Shown: positions 46,177 through 54,905, counted from the first letter of the stretch. The stretch: 64,000 bases of DNA from Pseudomonas mohnii (GCF_900105115.1 NZ_FNRV01000001.1:4262501-4326500), one strand, 5' to 3'. Notes: generated by a model not told the origin, from the letters alone. Numbers and translations: made by a program.

Positions 46177-47687
46177 GTCACAAGCAAGAGGCACCGATGG
46201 CCGACATCTGCCTGCTGCTCGAAGGCACTTGGCCTTATGTGCGCGGCGGCGTGTCGAGCTGGATTCACCAGATGATCCTCGGTCTGCCGGAACTGACGTT
46301 TTCGGTGATGTTCATTGGCGGACAGCGTTCGGCGTATTCGCAGCGACGTTATCAAGTGCCGGCGAATGTACTGCACATTGAAGAAGTCTTTCTCGAAGAC
46401 GCCACGCATCCGACCGACACCCGAGGCACGCCACGGGACGCCGATCTGCAACAGTTGCAGGGTTTGTATCGCTTCCTGCATCACCCGGACGCGCCGGAGC
46501 CCGAACTGGGTGAGCGCTTGCTCGATAACATCGCCCAGGGCCATCTGACCCTCGACGATGTGCTGCGTAGCCGCGCCAGTTGGGAGGCGTTGAGCGAGGG
46601 TTATCGCCTGCATTGCGCCGACCCGTCCTTCATCAATTATTTCTGGACCTTGCGCTCGATGCAGTCGCCTTTGCTGATGCTCGCCGAGGCGTCGCGCAAG
46701 ATGCCTCGGGCGCGGGTGCTGCATTCGATTTCCACCGGTTACGCCGGGCTGTTGGGCTGCATTCTCAAGCAACGCTGGAACTGTTCCTACCTGCTCAGCG
46801 AGCACGGGATCTATACCAAGGAGCGCAAGATCGATCTGGCCCAGGCCAGTTGGATCGCCGAGAGTTCGGGCCAGGCGCTGAACCGCAGCCTCGATGCCGG
46901 CTCGGGTTACATCCGTACGTTATGGGTGCGTTTCTTCGAGCGCATCGGGCAACTGACCTACAACAGCGCCGACAGCATCATTTCGCTGTATGACGGTAAT
47001 CGACAGCGGCAAATCAAGGACGGCGCCGATCCGCTCCGCACCCGGGTCATTCCCAACGGTATTGACCTGCCGCAATGGACCGCCGCCCTCGAATCCCGCG
47101 CTCCCGGCATTGCGCCGGTAGTGGGTTTGATCGGGCGTGTGGTGCCGATCAAGGACGTCAAAACTTTCCTGCGGGCGATGCGCGGGGTGATCAGTGCCAT
47201 GCCCCAGGCCGAAGGCTGGATCGTCGGTCCGGAAGAGGAAGATCCGGAATATGTCGGCGAATGCCGCAGCCTGATGGCCAGCCTGGGGTTGGAGGGCAAG
47301 GTGCGTTTCCTGGGCTTCCAGCGCATCCAGGACATCCTGCCGCAACTGGGCTTGATGGTGCTGACCTCGATCAGCGAAGCGCAACCGCTGGTGATTCTCG
47401 AAGCCTGGGCCGCCGGTACGCCGGTCGTCAGCAGCGACGTGGGTTCCTGCCGCGAGCTGATCGAAGGCGGCAGCGTCGAAGACCGCGACCTCGGCCTGGC
47501 CGGCAAAGTGGTTGCGATTGCCGACCCGCAAGCCACCAGCGTGGCGATCCTCGAACTGCTGCGCAGCCCGCAACGCTGGGAAGCTGCACAGGCCAGCGGC
47601 TTGCTGCGGGTCAATCGCTACTACACCGAAGCCTTGATGCTGCAGCGTTATCGCGACTTGTATCAAGCCGCCATGGAGAACAGTTAA
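46173..47687 (+). CDS. pelF: PelF, cytoplasmic GT4 glycosyltransferase for Pel
   Basis: PelF polymerises Pel from UDP-sugars. The 504-aa GT-B fold protein starts with LLLEGTWPYVRGGVSSW, the donor-loop glycine motif, and has the C-terminal GT4 segment SISEAQPLVILEAWAAGTPVVSSDVGS, with the EX7E pattern. GLIGRVVPIKDVKTFLRAM marks the start of the nucleotide-binding half. It overlaps pelE by 4 bp and abuts pelG with no gap. Confidence 0.96.
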   Translation: MSHKQEAPMADICLLLEGTWPYVRGGVSSWIHQMILGLPELTFSVMFIGGQRSAYSQRRYQVPANVLHIEEVFLEDATHPTDTRGTPRDADLQQLQGLYRFLHHPDAPEPELGERLLDNIAQGHLTLDDVLRSRASWEALSEGYRLHCADPSFINYFWTLRSMQSPLLMLAEASRKMPRARVLHSISTGYAGLLGCILKQRWNCSYLLSEHGIYTKERKIDLAQASWIAESSGQALNRSLDAGSGYIRTLWVRFFERIGQLTYNSADSIISLYDGNRQRQIKDGADPLRTRVIPNGIDLPQWTAALESRAPGIAPVVGLIGRVVPIKDVKTFLRAMRGVISAMPQAEGWIVGPEEEDPEYVGECRSLMASLGLEGKVRFLGFQRIQDILPQLGLMVLTSISEAQPLVILEAWAAGTPVVSSDVGSCRELIEGGSVEDRDLGLAGKVVAIADPQATSVAILELLRSPQRWEAAQASGLLRVNRYYTEALMLQRYRDLYQAAMENS

Positions 47688-49058
47688 ATGGCCGGGATTG
47701 GCTTCGAACTACGCAAGATCCTGTCGCGCGATTCTTACACCGCGACTTTGCACGCTTACGTCTACGCCGGACTGATCAGCTCCGGGCCCTGGGTGCTGTC
47801 GATCATCAGCGTGATGCTGGTGGGCATCATCAGCCTGGGCCTGTTGCTGCCGAATGTGCTGGTCGGGCAGTTTCTGGTGACGGTGACGTACCTCATGGCC
47901 AGCTCGCTGATCCTCACGGGCGGTCTGCAACTGTTCTTCACCCGATTCGTTTCCGACCGGTTGTTCGAGCACAAGTACGAGCAGATTCTGCCCAACCTGC
48001 TGGGCGTGCTGTTGCTGGTAACCGTCGGTGCCGGGGTGCTGGGAATCCTGGTGCTGAGCCTGTTGTTCGACCAGCCGCTGATCTACCGGTTGCTGGTGCT
48101 GTCGAACTTCGTGGTGTTGTGCAACTTGTGGCTGGTGATCATCTTTCTTTCAGGGATGAAGGCCTACAACCGCATCCTGCTGGTGATGCTGGTGGGTTAC
48201 ACGCTGATGGTCGCCAGTGCCTACCTGCTGAGCTTCCTGCAGATGCCGGGCTTGTTGCTGGCGTTGCTGATCGGGCACAGCACGCTGCTGTTTCTGTTTC
48301 TCTACGACATCCTGCGTGAGTACCGCGCGGAGAAGCTGATCGCCTTCGACTTCCTGCAACGCCGCCAGGTGTTTCTCAGCCTGCTGGCGACCGGGTTCTT
48401 CTACAACTTCGGTATCTGGATCGACAAGTTCCTGTTCTGGTTCAACCCCGGTACCTCGAATCTCGTTGTCGGCCCCCTGCGTGCGTCGATCCTGTATGAC
48501 TTGCCAATCTTCCTCGCGTACCTGGCGATCATCCCCGGAATGGCGGTGTTCCTGGTGCGCATCGAAACCGATTTTGCCGAGTGGTACGACCGCCTGTTCC
48601 GGGCCATCCGCGAAGGCGAAACCCTGCAACACATCGGTTCGCTGAAAACCGAAATGACTTTGTCGATCCGCCAGGGCCTGCTGGAAATCTGCAAGGTACA
48701 GGGATTGACGGTGGTGCTGCTGTTCCTGTTCGCTCCGCGCTTGCTGGATTGGCTGGGCATTTCCAGTTACTACCTGCCGCTGTTCTACATCGACCTGATC
48801 GGAGTGAGCATCCAGGTGGTGTTCATGGCGCTGCTCAACGTGTTTTTCTACCTCGACAAACGCGCCGTGGTGCTGGAACTGTGCGTGATTTTCGCGGTGC
48901 TGAACGCCGGGTTGACCCTGCTCAGCATGCACCTGGGGCCGAGCTTCTTCGGCTATGGCTTTACCCTGTCATTGCTGGTTTGCGTGTTGCTGGGGTTACA
49001 TCGATTGTCCACGGCACTGGAAGATCTCGAGTACGACACCTTTATGTTGTCGCGCTGA
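47688..49058 (+). CDS. pelG: PelG, inner-membrane Wzx-like Pel transporter
   Basis: PelG is a polysaccharide-transporter (MOP superfamily) protein that moves Pel across the inner membrane in complex with PelD, PelE and PelF. The 456-aa product has about twelve hydrophobic segments and the family N-terminus MAGIGFELRKIL. It begins one base after the pelF stop and is the last gene of the operon, followed by a terminator. Confidence 0.96.
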   Translation: MAGIGFELRKILSRDSYTATLHAYVYAGLISSGPWVLSIISVMLVGIISLGLLLPNVLVGQFLVTVTYLMASSLILTGGLQLFFTRFVSDRLFEHKYEQILPNLLGVLLLVTVGAGVLGILVLSLLFDQPLIYRLLVLSNFVVLCNLWLVIIFLSGMKAYNRILLVMLVGYTLMVASAYLLSFLQMPGLLLALLIGHSTLLFLFLYDILREYRAEKLIAFDFLQRRQVFLSLLATGFFYNFGIWIDKFLFWFNPGTSNLVVGPLRASILYDLPIFLAYLAIIPGMAVFLVRIETDFAEWYDRLFRAIREGETLQHIGSLKTEMTLSIRQGLLEICKVQGLTVVLLFLFAPRLLDWLGISSYYLPLFYIDLIGVSIQVVFMALLNVFFYLDKRAVVLELCVIFAVLNAGLTLLSMHLGPSFFGYGFTLSLLVCVLLGLHRLSTALEDLEYDTFMLSR

Positions 49059-49076
49059 AACACTTTCGAGGCGCTG

Positions 49077-49112
49077 AAAAGGCACTGGCGATCATCGTCA
49101 GTGCCTTTTTTG
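49077..49112 (+). terminator. Intrinsic terminator of the pel operon
   Basis: GGCACTG pairs with CAGTGCC (GGCACTGGCGATCATCGTCA followed by GTGCC) and runs into TTTTTTGTT, 20 bp after the pelG stop. Confidence 0.9.
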
Positions 49113-49508
49113 TTGGGCGTGGCTGCATCCGATGACAGGGTTTGTGAGCCACGATACCGACGCAAGACGACTCGCTCCGGCCACTCCTTGATGGACCGTT
49201 CGAGCCGGCTACAGCACTTCATGGCGCCAATTCGGGTCCGACTTTGCCACTCAGAATGCCTGGCTGGTGGGGATAAACCCCAGCACGGTAGACGGTGCTG
49301 ATTATTACCATTTTTCCAATAATGCATTTCAGTCTTTGGTCTTTATCAAAAACACCACCGGAATAAAATGGGCCCAGCTTCCAAACAAAGCCACGAAGCG
49401 CAAGCTCATAAGGGTCCAAGCAAACCACCCTGCCGCGCATCGTAGAGCCTTCGGCCTTATTCATTCCGACTGAAGACGTGAATCGTTTGCATCGTTGGGA
49501 CACTTGAA
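49113..49508. other. Intergenic region with no supported gene
   Basis: About 395 bp between the pel terminator and the DUF2790 gene. Several short open frames exist on both strands, but none has a good ribosome-binding site or recognisable product. The right part is AT-richer (TTTTTCCAATAATGCATTTC) and probably holds the promoter of the next gene. No REP or tRNA seen. Confidence 0.6.
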
Positions 49509-49760
49509 ATGAAATTGTTTAAGACATTGATTGCTGCTTCTTTTGTAATGCTGGGTAGCCAGATGGCGTTTGCCGATCAGTCTGCGGTAGAGCAATACAC
49601 CTACGGCTCTCACCTCGACATCGCCAAAGTGATTCACATGGACGCCGTTCCCGATGACGTCTGCGCCGTGGTCCCTCTCCAGATGACTTACCTGGACCAC
49701 CAGGGTCAGCAACACGTCATGCAATACAGCGCGATGGGTAACGGTTGCTCAGGCAACTAA
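49509..49760 (+). CDS. DUF2790-family small periplasmic protein
   Basis: An 83-aa protein with a cleavable signal peptide (KLFKTLIAASFVMLGSQMAFA) and the DUF2790 core, YTYGSHLDIAKVIHMDAVPDDVCAVVPLQMTYLDHQG. Two cysteines (in DDVCAVV and GNGCSGN) could form a disulfide. Members are Pseudomonas-specific secreted or periplasmic proteins that often respond to metal or stress; function unknown. The start is the ATG after a TTGAA leader. Single gene, followed by a hairpin terminator. Confidence 0.9.
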   Translation: MKLFKTLIAASFVMLGSQMAFADQSAVEQYTYGSHLDIAKVIHMDAVPDDVCAVVPLQMTYLDHQGQQHVMQYSAMGNGCSGN

Positions 49761-49772
49761 CCGAGTCCCGAC

Positions 49773-49797
49773 AAAGCCTGCCTGTGGCAGGTTTGTT
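49773..49797 (+). terminator. Probable terminator of the DUF2790 gene
   Basis: CCTGCC pairs with GGCAGG around TGT and is followed by TTTGTT, 16 bp after the DUF2790 stop. Confidence 0.7.
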
Positions 49798-50164
49798 CAA
49801 ACGCCCCAATGGGGCAGGCCGGGGGAAGATCCCGGCATCTTTGAAACGCCTGTGTCCATGATGCAGGCCAACCCCGCCAAGTGCGGGGTTTTTCATGTCT
49901 GGAAGATGACGTCCGGTGGCGGGCTATCCGGTGTGAACCCGGAGCGACTGGAAACGGCCAGGGTTCGAGTCCTTCGCCTTTCGCCAGATTCAAGGCGCCT
50001 TCATCGTCCGGCTCTGTCCCACTTGCTGCCCCGCCTACCGCACCGATCAATCCACCTGCTTGTTTGCCAAAGTTTTCGTGATGACAGTGTTAGGTCAGCT
50101 TGGGTAGATATAGACATCCCTGTGATTTTTCTGACTCATCGGGTCATGGAACTTTACAGCTGAA
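49798..50164. other. Gene-free stretch with a series of RNA-like hairpins
   Basis: No supported ORF. On the + strand, hairpins GCCCC-AAT-GGGGC (49803-49815) and GCCGGG...CCCGGC (49818-49836) are followed by ACCCCGC...GCGGGGTTTTT (49871-49891), a terminator-like hairpin. Then a tRNA- or riboswitch-like segment lies at 49901-49986, with a stem-loop TCCGG-TGTGAAC-CCGGA (927-943) and GGGTTCGAGTCC near 961-972. The remainder to 50164 shows nothing. Confidence 0.5.
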
Positions 50165-51196
50165 TCATATCGTTTCGATTTCTCTGAGTGACGACGAACT
50201 GGTCAATGTGAACTGGGCGATTTCGTCCTTGCGCATGAATTTTACGCCGGCATGGCTGTTTACGTACTTAAGGAACTCATCCCAGACTCGTACCATTTGG
50301 GGCGAGCCGCTGATGCGGTCGTGGGCGCTGATGGACATCATGCGGCGGCGGGAGCTGCTTTCTTCGTAAAGTTGATCGAAGTCGAGTTTGACCTGTTCAA
50401 GAAACTGACCAGGCGAGTAGTTTCGGCCCTCAATTAGGAGGATATCGTTGTTGCGCAGAGTGTACGGAACGACAACAAAATCTTTTTCGTTCACTTGCTC
50501 AATGAAGGGCTCATCGCGGCTGAGATCATCGATGTGATATAGGTATCCGAGTTCCTGGAGCAGCGACAAAGTATTTGGACCACGTCGCAGCCAGTTGCAG
50601 TTATAACCGACCGGTTTTTGACCGGTGATCTCTTCGACCATGTCTCGCGCTTGTTGCAGGAAGAGTCGTTCTTCATCAAGGCTCATGGCGTATTGTGAAC
50701 TCCATCGTGGCCCGTGCCCTGCTGCTTCATGACCACGTTTGACGATTTCTCTCGCCAGTTCAGGGTGGCGCTTTGCGGCTTCGCCGATCATGTGGCAAGT
50801 GACCTTGACCCCATGACGATCCCAAAGGTCTAGCATCCTTGGGATGCCTTCCCGGTAACCGTAGGCGAACCAGGTGTTGGTCGCGGCGTCAGAGGGCACA
50901 CTATCGGGGAAATCAACGTGAGGGAAAGGACTGTCAGTTCCTTTTGGCGGTTGGCCGCCCGCTTCGAACTGCATGGATACCGACACCACTAGACGGGTAT
51001 CTCCGGGCCAGAACTTACCCTTTTGGTTTGGGATCTTGCTCGTGCTGGTGCCACCCGCTGTAGCCGCCATGGCGGGTGTCATCAATGAACCTGCCGCGAG
51101 AATGGCTGCTCCGGCGCTGGCGTGCTGGATGAATGTCCGTCGCTCCGGGTTGGTAGGCATATGGGGATCGGCAGGCGCTGAGTCATACGGTTTCAT
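50165..51196 (-). CDS. Tat-exported polysaccharide-deacetylase-like (PuuE/cyclic-imidase type) hydrolase
   Basis: A 343-aa NodB-fold protein with a twin-arginine signal (ERRTFIQHASAGAAILAAG) and cleavage near AMA, so it is exported folded to the periplasm. The fold shows GIPRMLDLWDRHGVKVTCHMIG, LAREIVKRGHEAAGHG and ISAHDRISGSPQMVRVWDEF. The usual metal-binding TFDDG is replaced by MQFEAGGQ, as in the allantoinase PuuE/cyclic-imide hydrolase branch, so the substrate is more likely a small amide, imide or ureide than a polymer. An MFS permease gene lies 46 bp upstream on the same strand. Function inferred from branch only. Confidence 0.82.
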   Translation of the reverse strand: MKPYDSAPADPHMPTNPERRTFIQHASAGAAILAAGSLMTPAMAATAGGTSTSKIPNQKGKFWPGDTRLVVSVSMQFEAGGQPPKGTDSPFPHVDFPDSVPSDAATNTWFAYGYREGIPRMLDLWDRHGVKVTCHMIGEAAKRHPELAREIVKRGHEAAGHGPRWSSQYAMSLDEERLFLQQARDMVEEITGQKPVGYNCNWLRRGPNTLSLLQELGYLYHIDDLSRDEPFIEQVNEKDFVVVPYTLRNNDILLIEGRNYSPGQFLEQVKLDFDQLYEESSSRRRMMSISAHDRISGSPQMVRVWDEFLKYVNSHAGVKFMRKDEIAQFTLTSSSSLREIETI

Positions 51197-51242
51197 GGGA
51201 TTACCTTAGTGTTGGAGTGACATGCCATGTCACGATATCGGT

Positions 51243-52625
51243 TCAAATCCTTTGGTTACGCGTGGTTGTGTTATTCGCGGAATAAAGCAGCGTCAGTACG
51301 CCGGCCAACAGTGCCGTGATGCTTAGAAACAGGATCCCGGCGCTGGTGTGTTGGGTTCGGTCAATCAGCCAACCTATGACGCTGGGGCCGACAAAACCGG
51401 AAAGGTTGCCGATGGAATTGATTAACGCTATGCCCGCAGCGGCAGCCACGCCGGTCAAACGTTGAGTTGGGAGGTTCCAGAACAGCGGCAATGCAGACAG
51501 GACGCCAGCGCTAGCCAGCGTTAACCCGAACAGAGACATGGCAATTTGCTGATCACTCATGACTGTAGTGAAAAAACCGGCACTGGCGACCAGTGCGCTG
51601 AGCCCAACATGCAGTCCCCAGCGACGGGTTTTGTCGGCACTGCGAGCGACCAGGTTCATTACCACTGCCGCACACATATAAGGGATTGCCGACAGCCAGC
51701 CGATGGTTAGTGTGTCGTTGATACCAGAGCCCTTGATGATCGTGGGTAGCCAGAAATTGATGCCGTACAGACCCATCAAGAGCAGGAAATAAACAAGTGA
51801 AAACATCAGGGTAATAGGGGTGAACAAATCCTTGAGGCGATGCTCGTGTTTCTGTTGTTCTGCCACTGCAAGGTCGGTCTCCAGCAGGGCCTTCTCATCT
51901 CGATTTAACCAGTTCGCCTGTTTCGGCGTACTCGGTAACACCCAATAAACCAGGCCGGCCACTAACACGGATGGCAGTCCTTCGATGAGAAACATCCAGC
52001 GCCAACCCGACAAGTCTTGGACGCCGTCCATACCTGACATGATCCAGCCTGAGACGGGGCCGCTGACCACGCCCGCCAATGCGCTGGCCGTCATGAACAG
52101 AGTGGTCATTCGTCCGCGTCGATGTGCAGGAAACCAATAGGTCAGGTACAGAATTACACCCGGAAAGAATCCGGCCTCGGCAATGCCTAGAAAGAAGCGC
52201 TGGATGTAGAAACCAGTAGGCGTCTGAATAAACATCGCCGCTGCGGAGACGAGGCCCCAGCTCAGCATGATGCGTGCGATCCACGCGCGCGCGCCCAAGC
52301 GGTGCAATAGCAGATTGCTCGGCACTTCGAAGATGAAGTAACCGATGAAAAAAATACCGGCACCTAGTCCATAAGCGCTGGCACTCAGTTGCAGGTCGGT
52401 TGCCATCTGCAATTTTGCCGTACCTACGTTGACCCGATCCAGAAACGCCAGAACCTGAGCCAGCAACAACACCGGCATCAATCTCCAGGTAATACGCAGG
52501 TAGATTGAGTTAAGCACTTGGGGGAAGTGGGTAGATGGTGAAGCAGAGGTCAGGCTGTCGCCTCGCGATGGAGTTTCAAACAAGGGGACGCTGGGTGATG
52601 ACGAATTATTTGAGTTGTATGTCAT
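51243..52625 (-). CDS. MFS transporter, anion:cation symporter (ACS) type
   Basis: A 460-aa major facilitator with about twelve membrane segments. The N-terminal half has FLDRVNVGTAKLQM and GAGIFFIGYFIFEVPSNLLLHRLGAR, then ARIMLSWGLVSAAAMF, the ACS-subfamily pattern seen in phthalate, tartrate and glucarate permeases. It lies directly upstream of the Tat-exported deacetylase and downstream of the small tautomerase gene on the same strand, suggesting one transcript for uptake and use of an organic acid or amide. Substrate unknown. Confidence 0.87.
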   Translation of the reverse strand: MTYNSNNSSSPSVPLFETPSRGDSLTSASPSTHFPQVLNSIYLRITWRLMPVLLLAQVLAFLDRVNVGTAKLQMATDLQLSASAYGLGAGIFFIGYFIFEVPSNLLLHRLGARAWIARIMLSWGLVSAAAMFIQTPTGFYIQRFFLGIAEAGFFPGVILYLTYWFPAHRRGRMTTLFMTASALAGVVSGPVSGWIMSGMDGVQDLSGWRWMFLIEGLPSVLVAGLVYWVLPSTPKQANWLNRDEKALLETDLAVAEQQKHEHRLKDLFTPITLMFSLVYFLLLMGLYGINFWLPTIIKGSGINDTLTIGWLSAIPYMCAAVVMNLVARSADKTRRWGLHVGLSALVASAGFFTTVMSDQQIAMSLFGLTLASAGVLSALPLFWNLPTQRLTGVAAAAGIALINSIGNLSGFVGPSVIGWLIDRTQHTSAGILFLSITALLAGVLTLLYSANNTTTRNQRI

Positions 52626-52655
52626 GACGACCTTCCGAAAGGGCTGTGTTGCGTG

Positions 52656-53057
52656 TCAGGGTATTTGAGGGGCAGTGAGTGTCACGCCGCAGTGGTGCTT
52701 CGAATCGGTTTTCAGATAGGACGAGCGCTCGACACTTTCGATGAAGACGCAGCACTGCCAGCAGAACTTGGCATCGAATGCGTTGATTGCCGCCACCAGT
52801 GTGTCGTGGATGATCTGCGCCATCTGTCGCTGGACCCCAGTCGGGCGAGGGTTGGTGGTGATCAGCGTGGCGATTACGAACTCTGCATCAGGATCGACTC
52901 CAGCGAGCGTTGCGTGGCAGGCATGAACCCTGCTTTTGAAGTCACCTAACTGCGCATGGCCTGCAGCCGCAATGTCGGTGTGAATAGTGCTCATCACTTG
53001 CACGAAGTTCAGTCTGCTAAGAAGTCCGCTCGTGCTTTCAAATACGATGTGGGGCAT
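52656..53057 (-). CDS. 5-carboxymethyl-2-hydroxymuconate isomerase-like protein
   Basis: A 133-aa tautomerase-superfamily protein related to CHMI (HpcD), which isomerises a ring-cleavage product in homoprotocatechuate breakdown. It begins MPHIVFES, so an N-terminal proline, the catalytic base of the superfamily, would be exposed after Met removal. The segment HACHATLAGVDPDAEFVIATLITTNPRP is the family core. Divergent from the LysR gene and first in line before the MFS gene. No other homoprotocatechuate genes are nearby, so the role may be different. Confidence 0.8.
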   Translation of the reverse strand: MPHIVFESTSGLLSRLNFVQVMSTIHTDIAAAGHAQLGDFKSRVHACHATLAGVDPDAEFVIATLITTNPRPTGVQRQMAQIIHDTLVAAINAFDAKFCWQCCVFIESVERSSYLKTDSKHHCGVTLTAPQIP

Positions 53058-53107
53058 GGTTATTTTTTACCCATATGCAAGTGAGGCTTCATTTAAGCAG
53101 TCCTTTT

Positions 53108-53141
53108 ATGCACAATAAAATTATGTTTTTCTTTGTGTAAT
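53108..53141. promoter_or_regulatory. AT-rich dyad between the tautomerase and LysR genes
   Basis: ATGCACAA (53108-53115) is nearly complementary to TTGTGTAAT (53133-53141), with an AT-rich 17-bp centre. LysR sites are often imperfect dyads in divergent intergenic regions; this is a candidate operator for the adjacent LysR protein. Confidence 0.45.
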
Positions 53142-53154
53142 ATAAGCTTCCGTT

Positions 53155-54099
53155 ATGAATATATCCGCGATCGATCTTCGTTTACTGCGTAGTTTCATTG
53201 CCACTGCTCGGTTGGGTTCTGTGACCCGTGCCGCCAATTTGCTGCATTTGACGCAGCCCGCCTTGTCTCAGCATTTACGTGAATTAAGAGGCTTGATGGG
53301 CGTTCAACTGTTGGATCGTGTCGGGCGCGGTGTGGCGCTAACACCTGCGGGCATTGAGCTGTTTAGTTTGTTGGAGCCCTTGCTGGAGGATCTTGATACC
53401 GCTCTGGCTTCGGTGCACGGACGATCAAGGGAGGTGAAGGGCAGGCTGCGCATCGGAGCGATCGACACCTACTCACGGGCATTGGTGATCCCTGCGGTGG
53501 CCGAAATGCTGGTTGCACATCCCGAATTGAAAGTCTCGATTGAAGAAATGCCCGCCGCACAAATAGATCGGGCCCTGACCGAAAATGAGATCGACATCGG
53601 GCTGGCATTTTCAAATCTGTCGAGCGCCGACATTAACCAGTGCACGTTGTTCGAGGAAAACCTGGTGCTGATCCGCTTGCGCGCGATGAGTGAGGGCCGC
53701 TGTAGCGAACGCGTCTCCATGGAGGAACTCGCGGATTTGCGATTGGCCTTGCTCAATCGTAACTTCGCCATGCGACGGCAAATCGATTCTGCGTTCTCGC
53801 GGGCCGGCTTACCGTTGGATGTGCGCGTTGAGGCCGCGAACGTCGATTCGCTGGTGCGGCTGGTGGGTAGAGGCGATTGGGCTACCATTGCCAGCCGACT
53901 GGCAATCGACGATGCCAAGCGGTTTGAAGTTCGGGAAATCGATCATGCAGACTTGAGTCGTATCGCTGCATTACGCTGGCGCCGTGGTCGCTCATTCTCG
54001 GCAGCCACGTTGGCCTTCATTCACTTGCTGATAGACCGACTCCAACGATTGCCCGGCATCGCGTTGTCCAGGGAGGCGCAAGCGATGTTGAACGCTTGA
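53155..54099 (+). CDS. LysR-family regulator of the deacetylase-permease cluster
   Basis: A 314-aa LysR-type regulator with helix-turn-helix segment DLRLLRSFIATARLGSVTRAANLLHLTQPALSQ and wing GVQLLDRVGRGVALTPAG. The effector domain follows. It is divergent from the tautomerase-MFS-deacetylase genes and is their probable regulator by position. Base composition is visibly less GC-biased at third positions than the pel genes. No gene lies between its end and ssrA. Confidence 0.92.
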   Translation: MNISAIDLRLLRSFIATARLGSVTRAANLLHLTQPALSQHLRELRGLMGVQLLDRVGRGVALTPAGIELFSLLEPLLEDLDTALASVHGRSREVKGRLRIGAIDTYSRALVIPAVAEMLVAHPELKVSIEEMPAAQIDRALTENEIDIGLAFSNLSSADINQCTLFEENLVLIRLRAMSEGRCSERVSMEELADLRLALLNRNFAMRRQIDSAFSRAGLPLDVRVEAANVDSLVRLVGRGDWATIASRLAIDDAKRFEVREIDHADLSRIAALRWRRGRSFSAATLAFIHLLIDRLQRLPGIALSREAQAMLNA

Positions 54100-54478
54100 T
54101 GCCGCTCAACCGCTTAAGCCTTGTGGGTCTTTATTCACCGAGCATTGTTATTGACGCTTCTAGAGTCTGGTTTGGAACGGATGGATCGCCTTTAAAAATC
54201 AACCGCCGCGCCACTCGACTATTCGCGAAAAGCCCTTCGCCTACATCAGTTCGAGCAGCGACCAAACTGCTACTTGAAATTGTCCAATGAGTGGTGATTA
54301 CTGCAATTCACCTGTGAGAGCTTAAAATCGACGGCATGACCTCATCCGCTTTCTCTTGCCCCATGACACCAATTGGTATTCCAAAAATTACCACTGAGGG
54401 GCTTGGAATATCCGGTGATGTGGATTGTGTTGGACGCTAATAGACCCTAAAGCCTTGATTTTTTTGGATTTCAGGCAC
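54100..54478. other. Intergenic region before ssrA with no supported gene
   Basis: About 380 bp downstream of the LysR gene and downstream of the tmRNA 3' end. Short open frames lack family features. ssrA 3' ends are common integration sites, but no second copy of the tmRNA 3' end is seen in the window, so no att pair can be shown. Confidence 0.5.
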
Positions 54479-54508
54479 AAAAAAAGACGTCCTTGGACGT
54501 CTTTTTTT
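54479..54508 (-). terminator. Intrinsic terminator of tmRNA
   Basis: GACGTCC pairs with GGACGTC, flanked by A and T runs on both sides, just after the CCA end of tmRNA on the minus strand. Confidence 0.9.
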
Positions 54509-54515
54509 GATCATT

Positions 54516-54905
54516 TGGTGGAGCCGGGGGGATTTGAACCCCCGTCCGCCAGTACTCCGCTGTCGGTACTACATGCGTAGCCGTGTCTATTAAGTTAACC
54601 CTCAGCGACCCGACGGGCAGGGTGCTTTGGGCGAGTTGTGTAAGTTTTAGCCGCTTCGTCCACAACGTACTGCACGGCGATTCTGTTCTATATGACAATC
54701 ATTTCGGGTTTACAGACATCCCCTGATGATTGCTGGACCCGAAGGCACCAGGAGTGCATGTCAGCTGCAATTAAGCAGCGAGAGCAGCACCGTATTGGTC
54801 GTCATTGGCAACTATAAGTAGTTGCAACAGTGGATTTACGAGTTCTGTTACCAACTCGGCATGCACCTAAAGTTTCGCGACCGGCGTCGAATCCTAAACG
54901 GCCCC
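54516..54905 (-). ncRNA. ssrA: Transfer-messenger RNA (tmRNA)
   Basis: A 390-nt tmRNA on the minus strand. The 5' end GGGGCCGTTTAGGATTCGACGCC pairs its first seven bases with CGGCTCC before ACCA, and the TTCAAATCC T-arm is clear, giving the tRNA-like part. The tag reading frame lies at 54771-54809 on the + coordinates and encodes ANDDQYGAALAA followed by TAA, the tag of the P. fluorescens/P. putida group. It rescues stalled ribosomes. Confidence 0.97.

Noticed and set aside
49219..49503. Minus-strand 94-codon ORF after the pel operon
   Set aside because: No ribosome-binding site, no family and a composition typical of non-coding sequence.
54096..54290. 64-codon ORF after the LysR gene before ssrA
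   Set aside because: Overlaps the LysR stop by four bases and shows no ribosome-binding site or family.
54516..54905. Genomic-island attachment site at the ssrA 3' end
   Set aside because: Sites of this kind are common, but no duplicate of the tmRNA 3' end and no integrase gene are present in the window.
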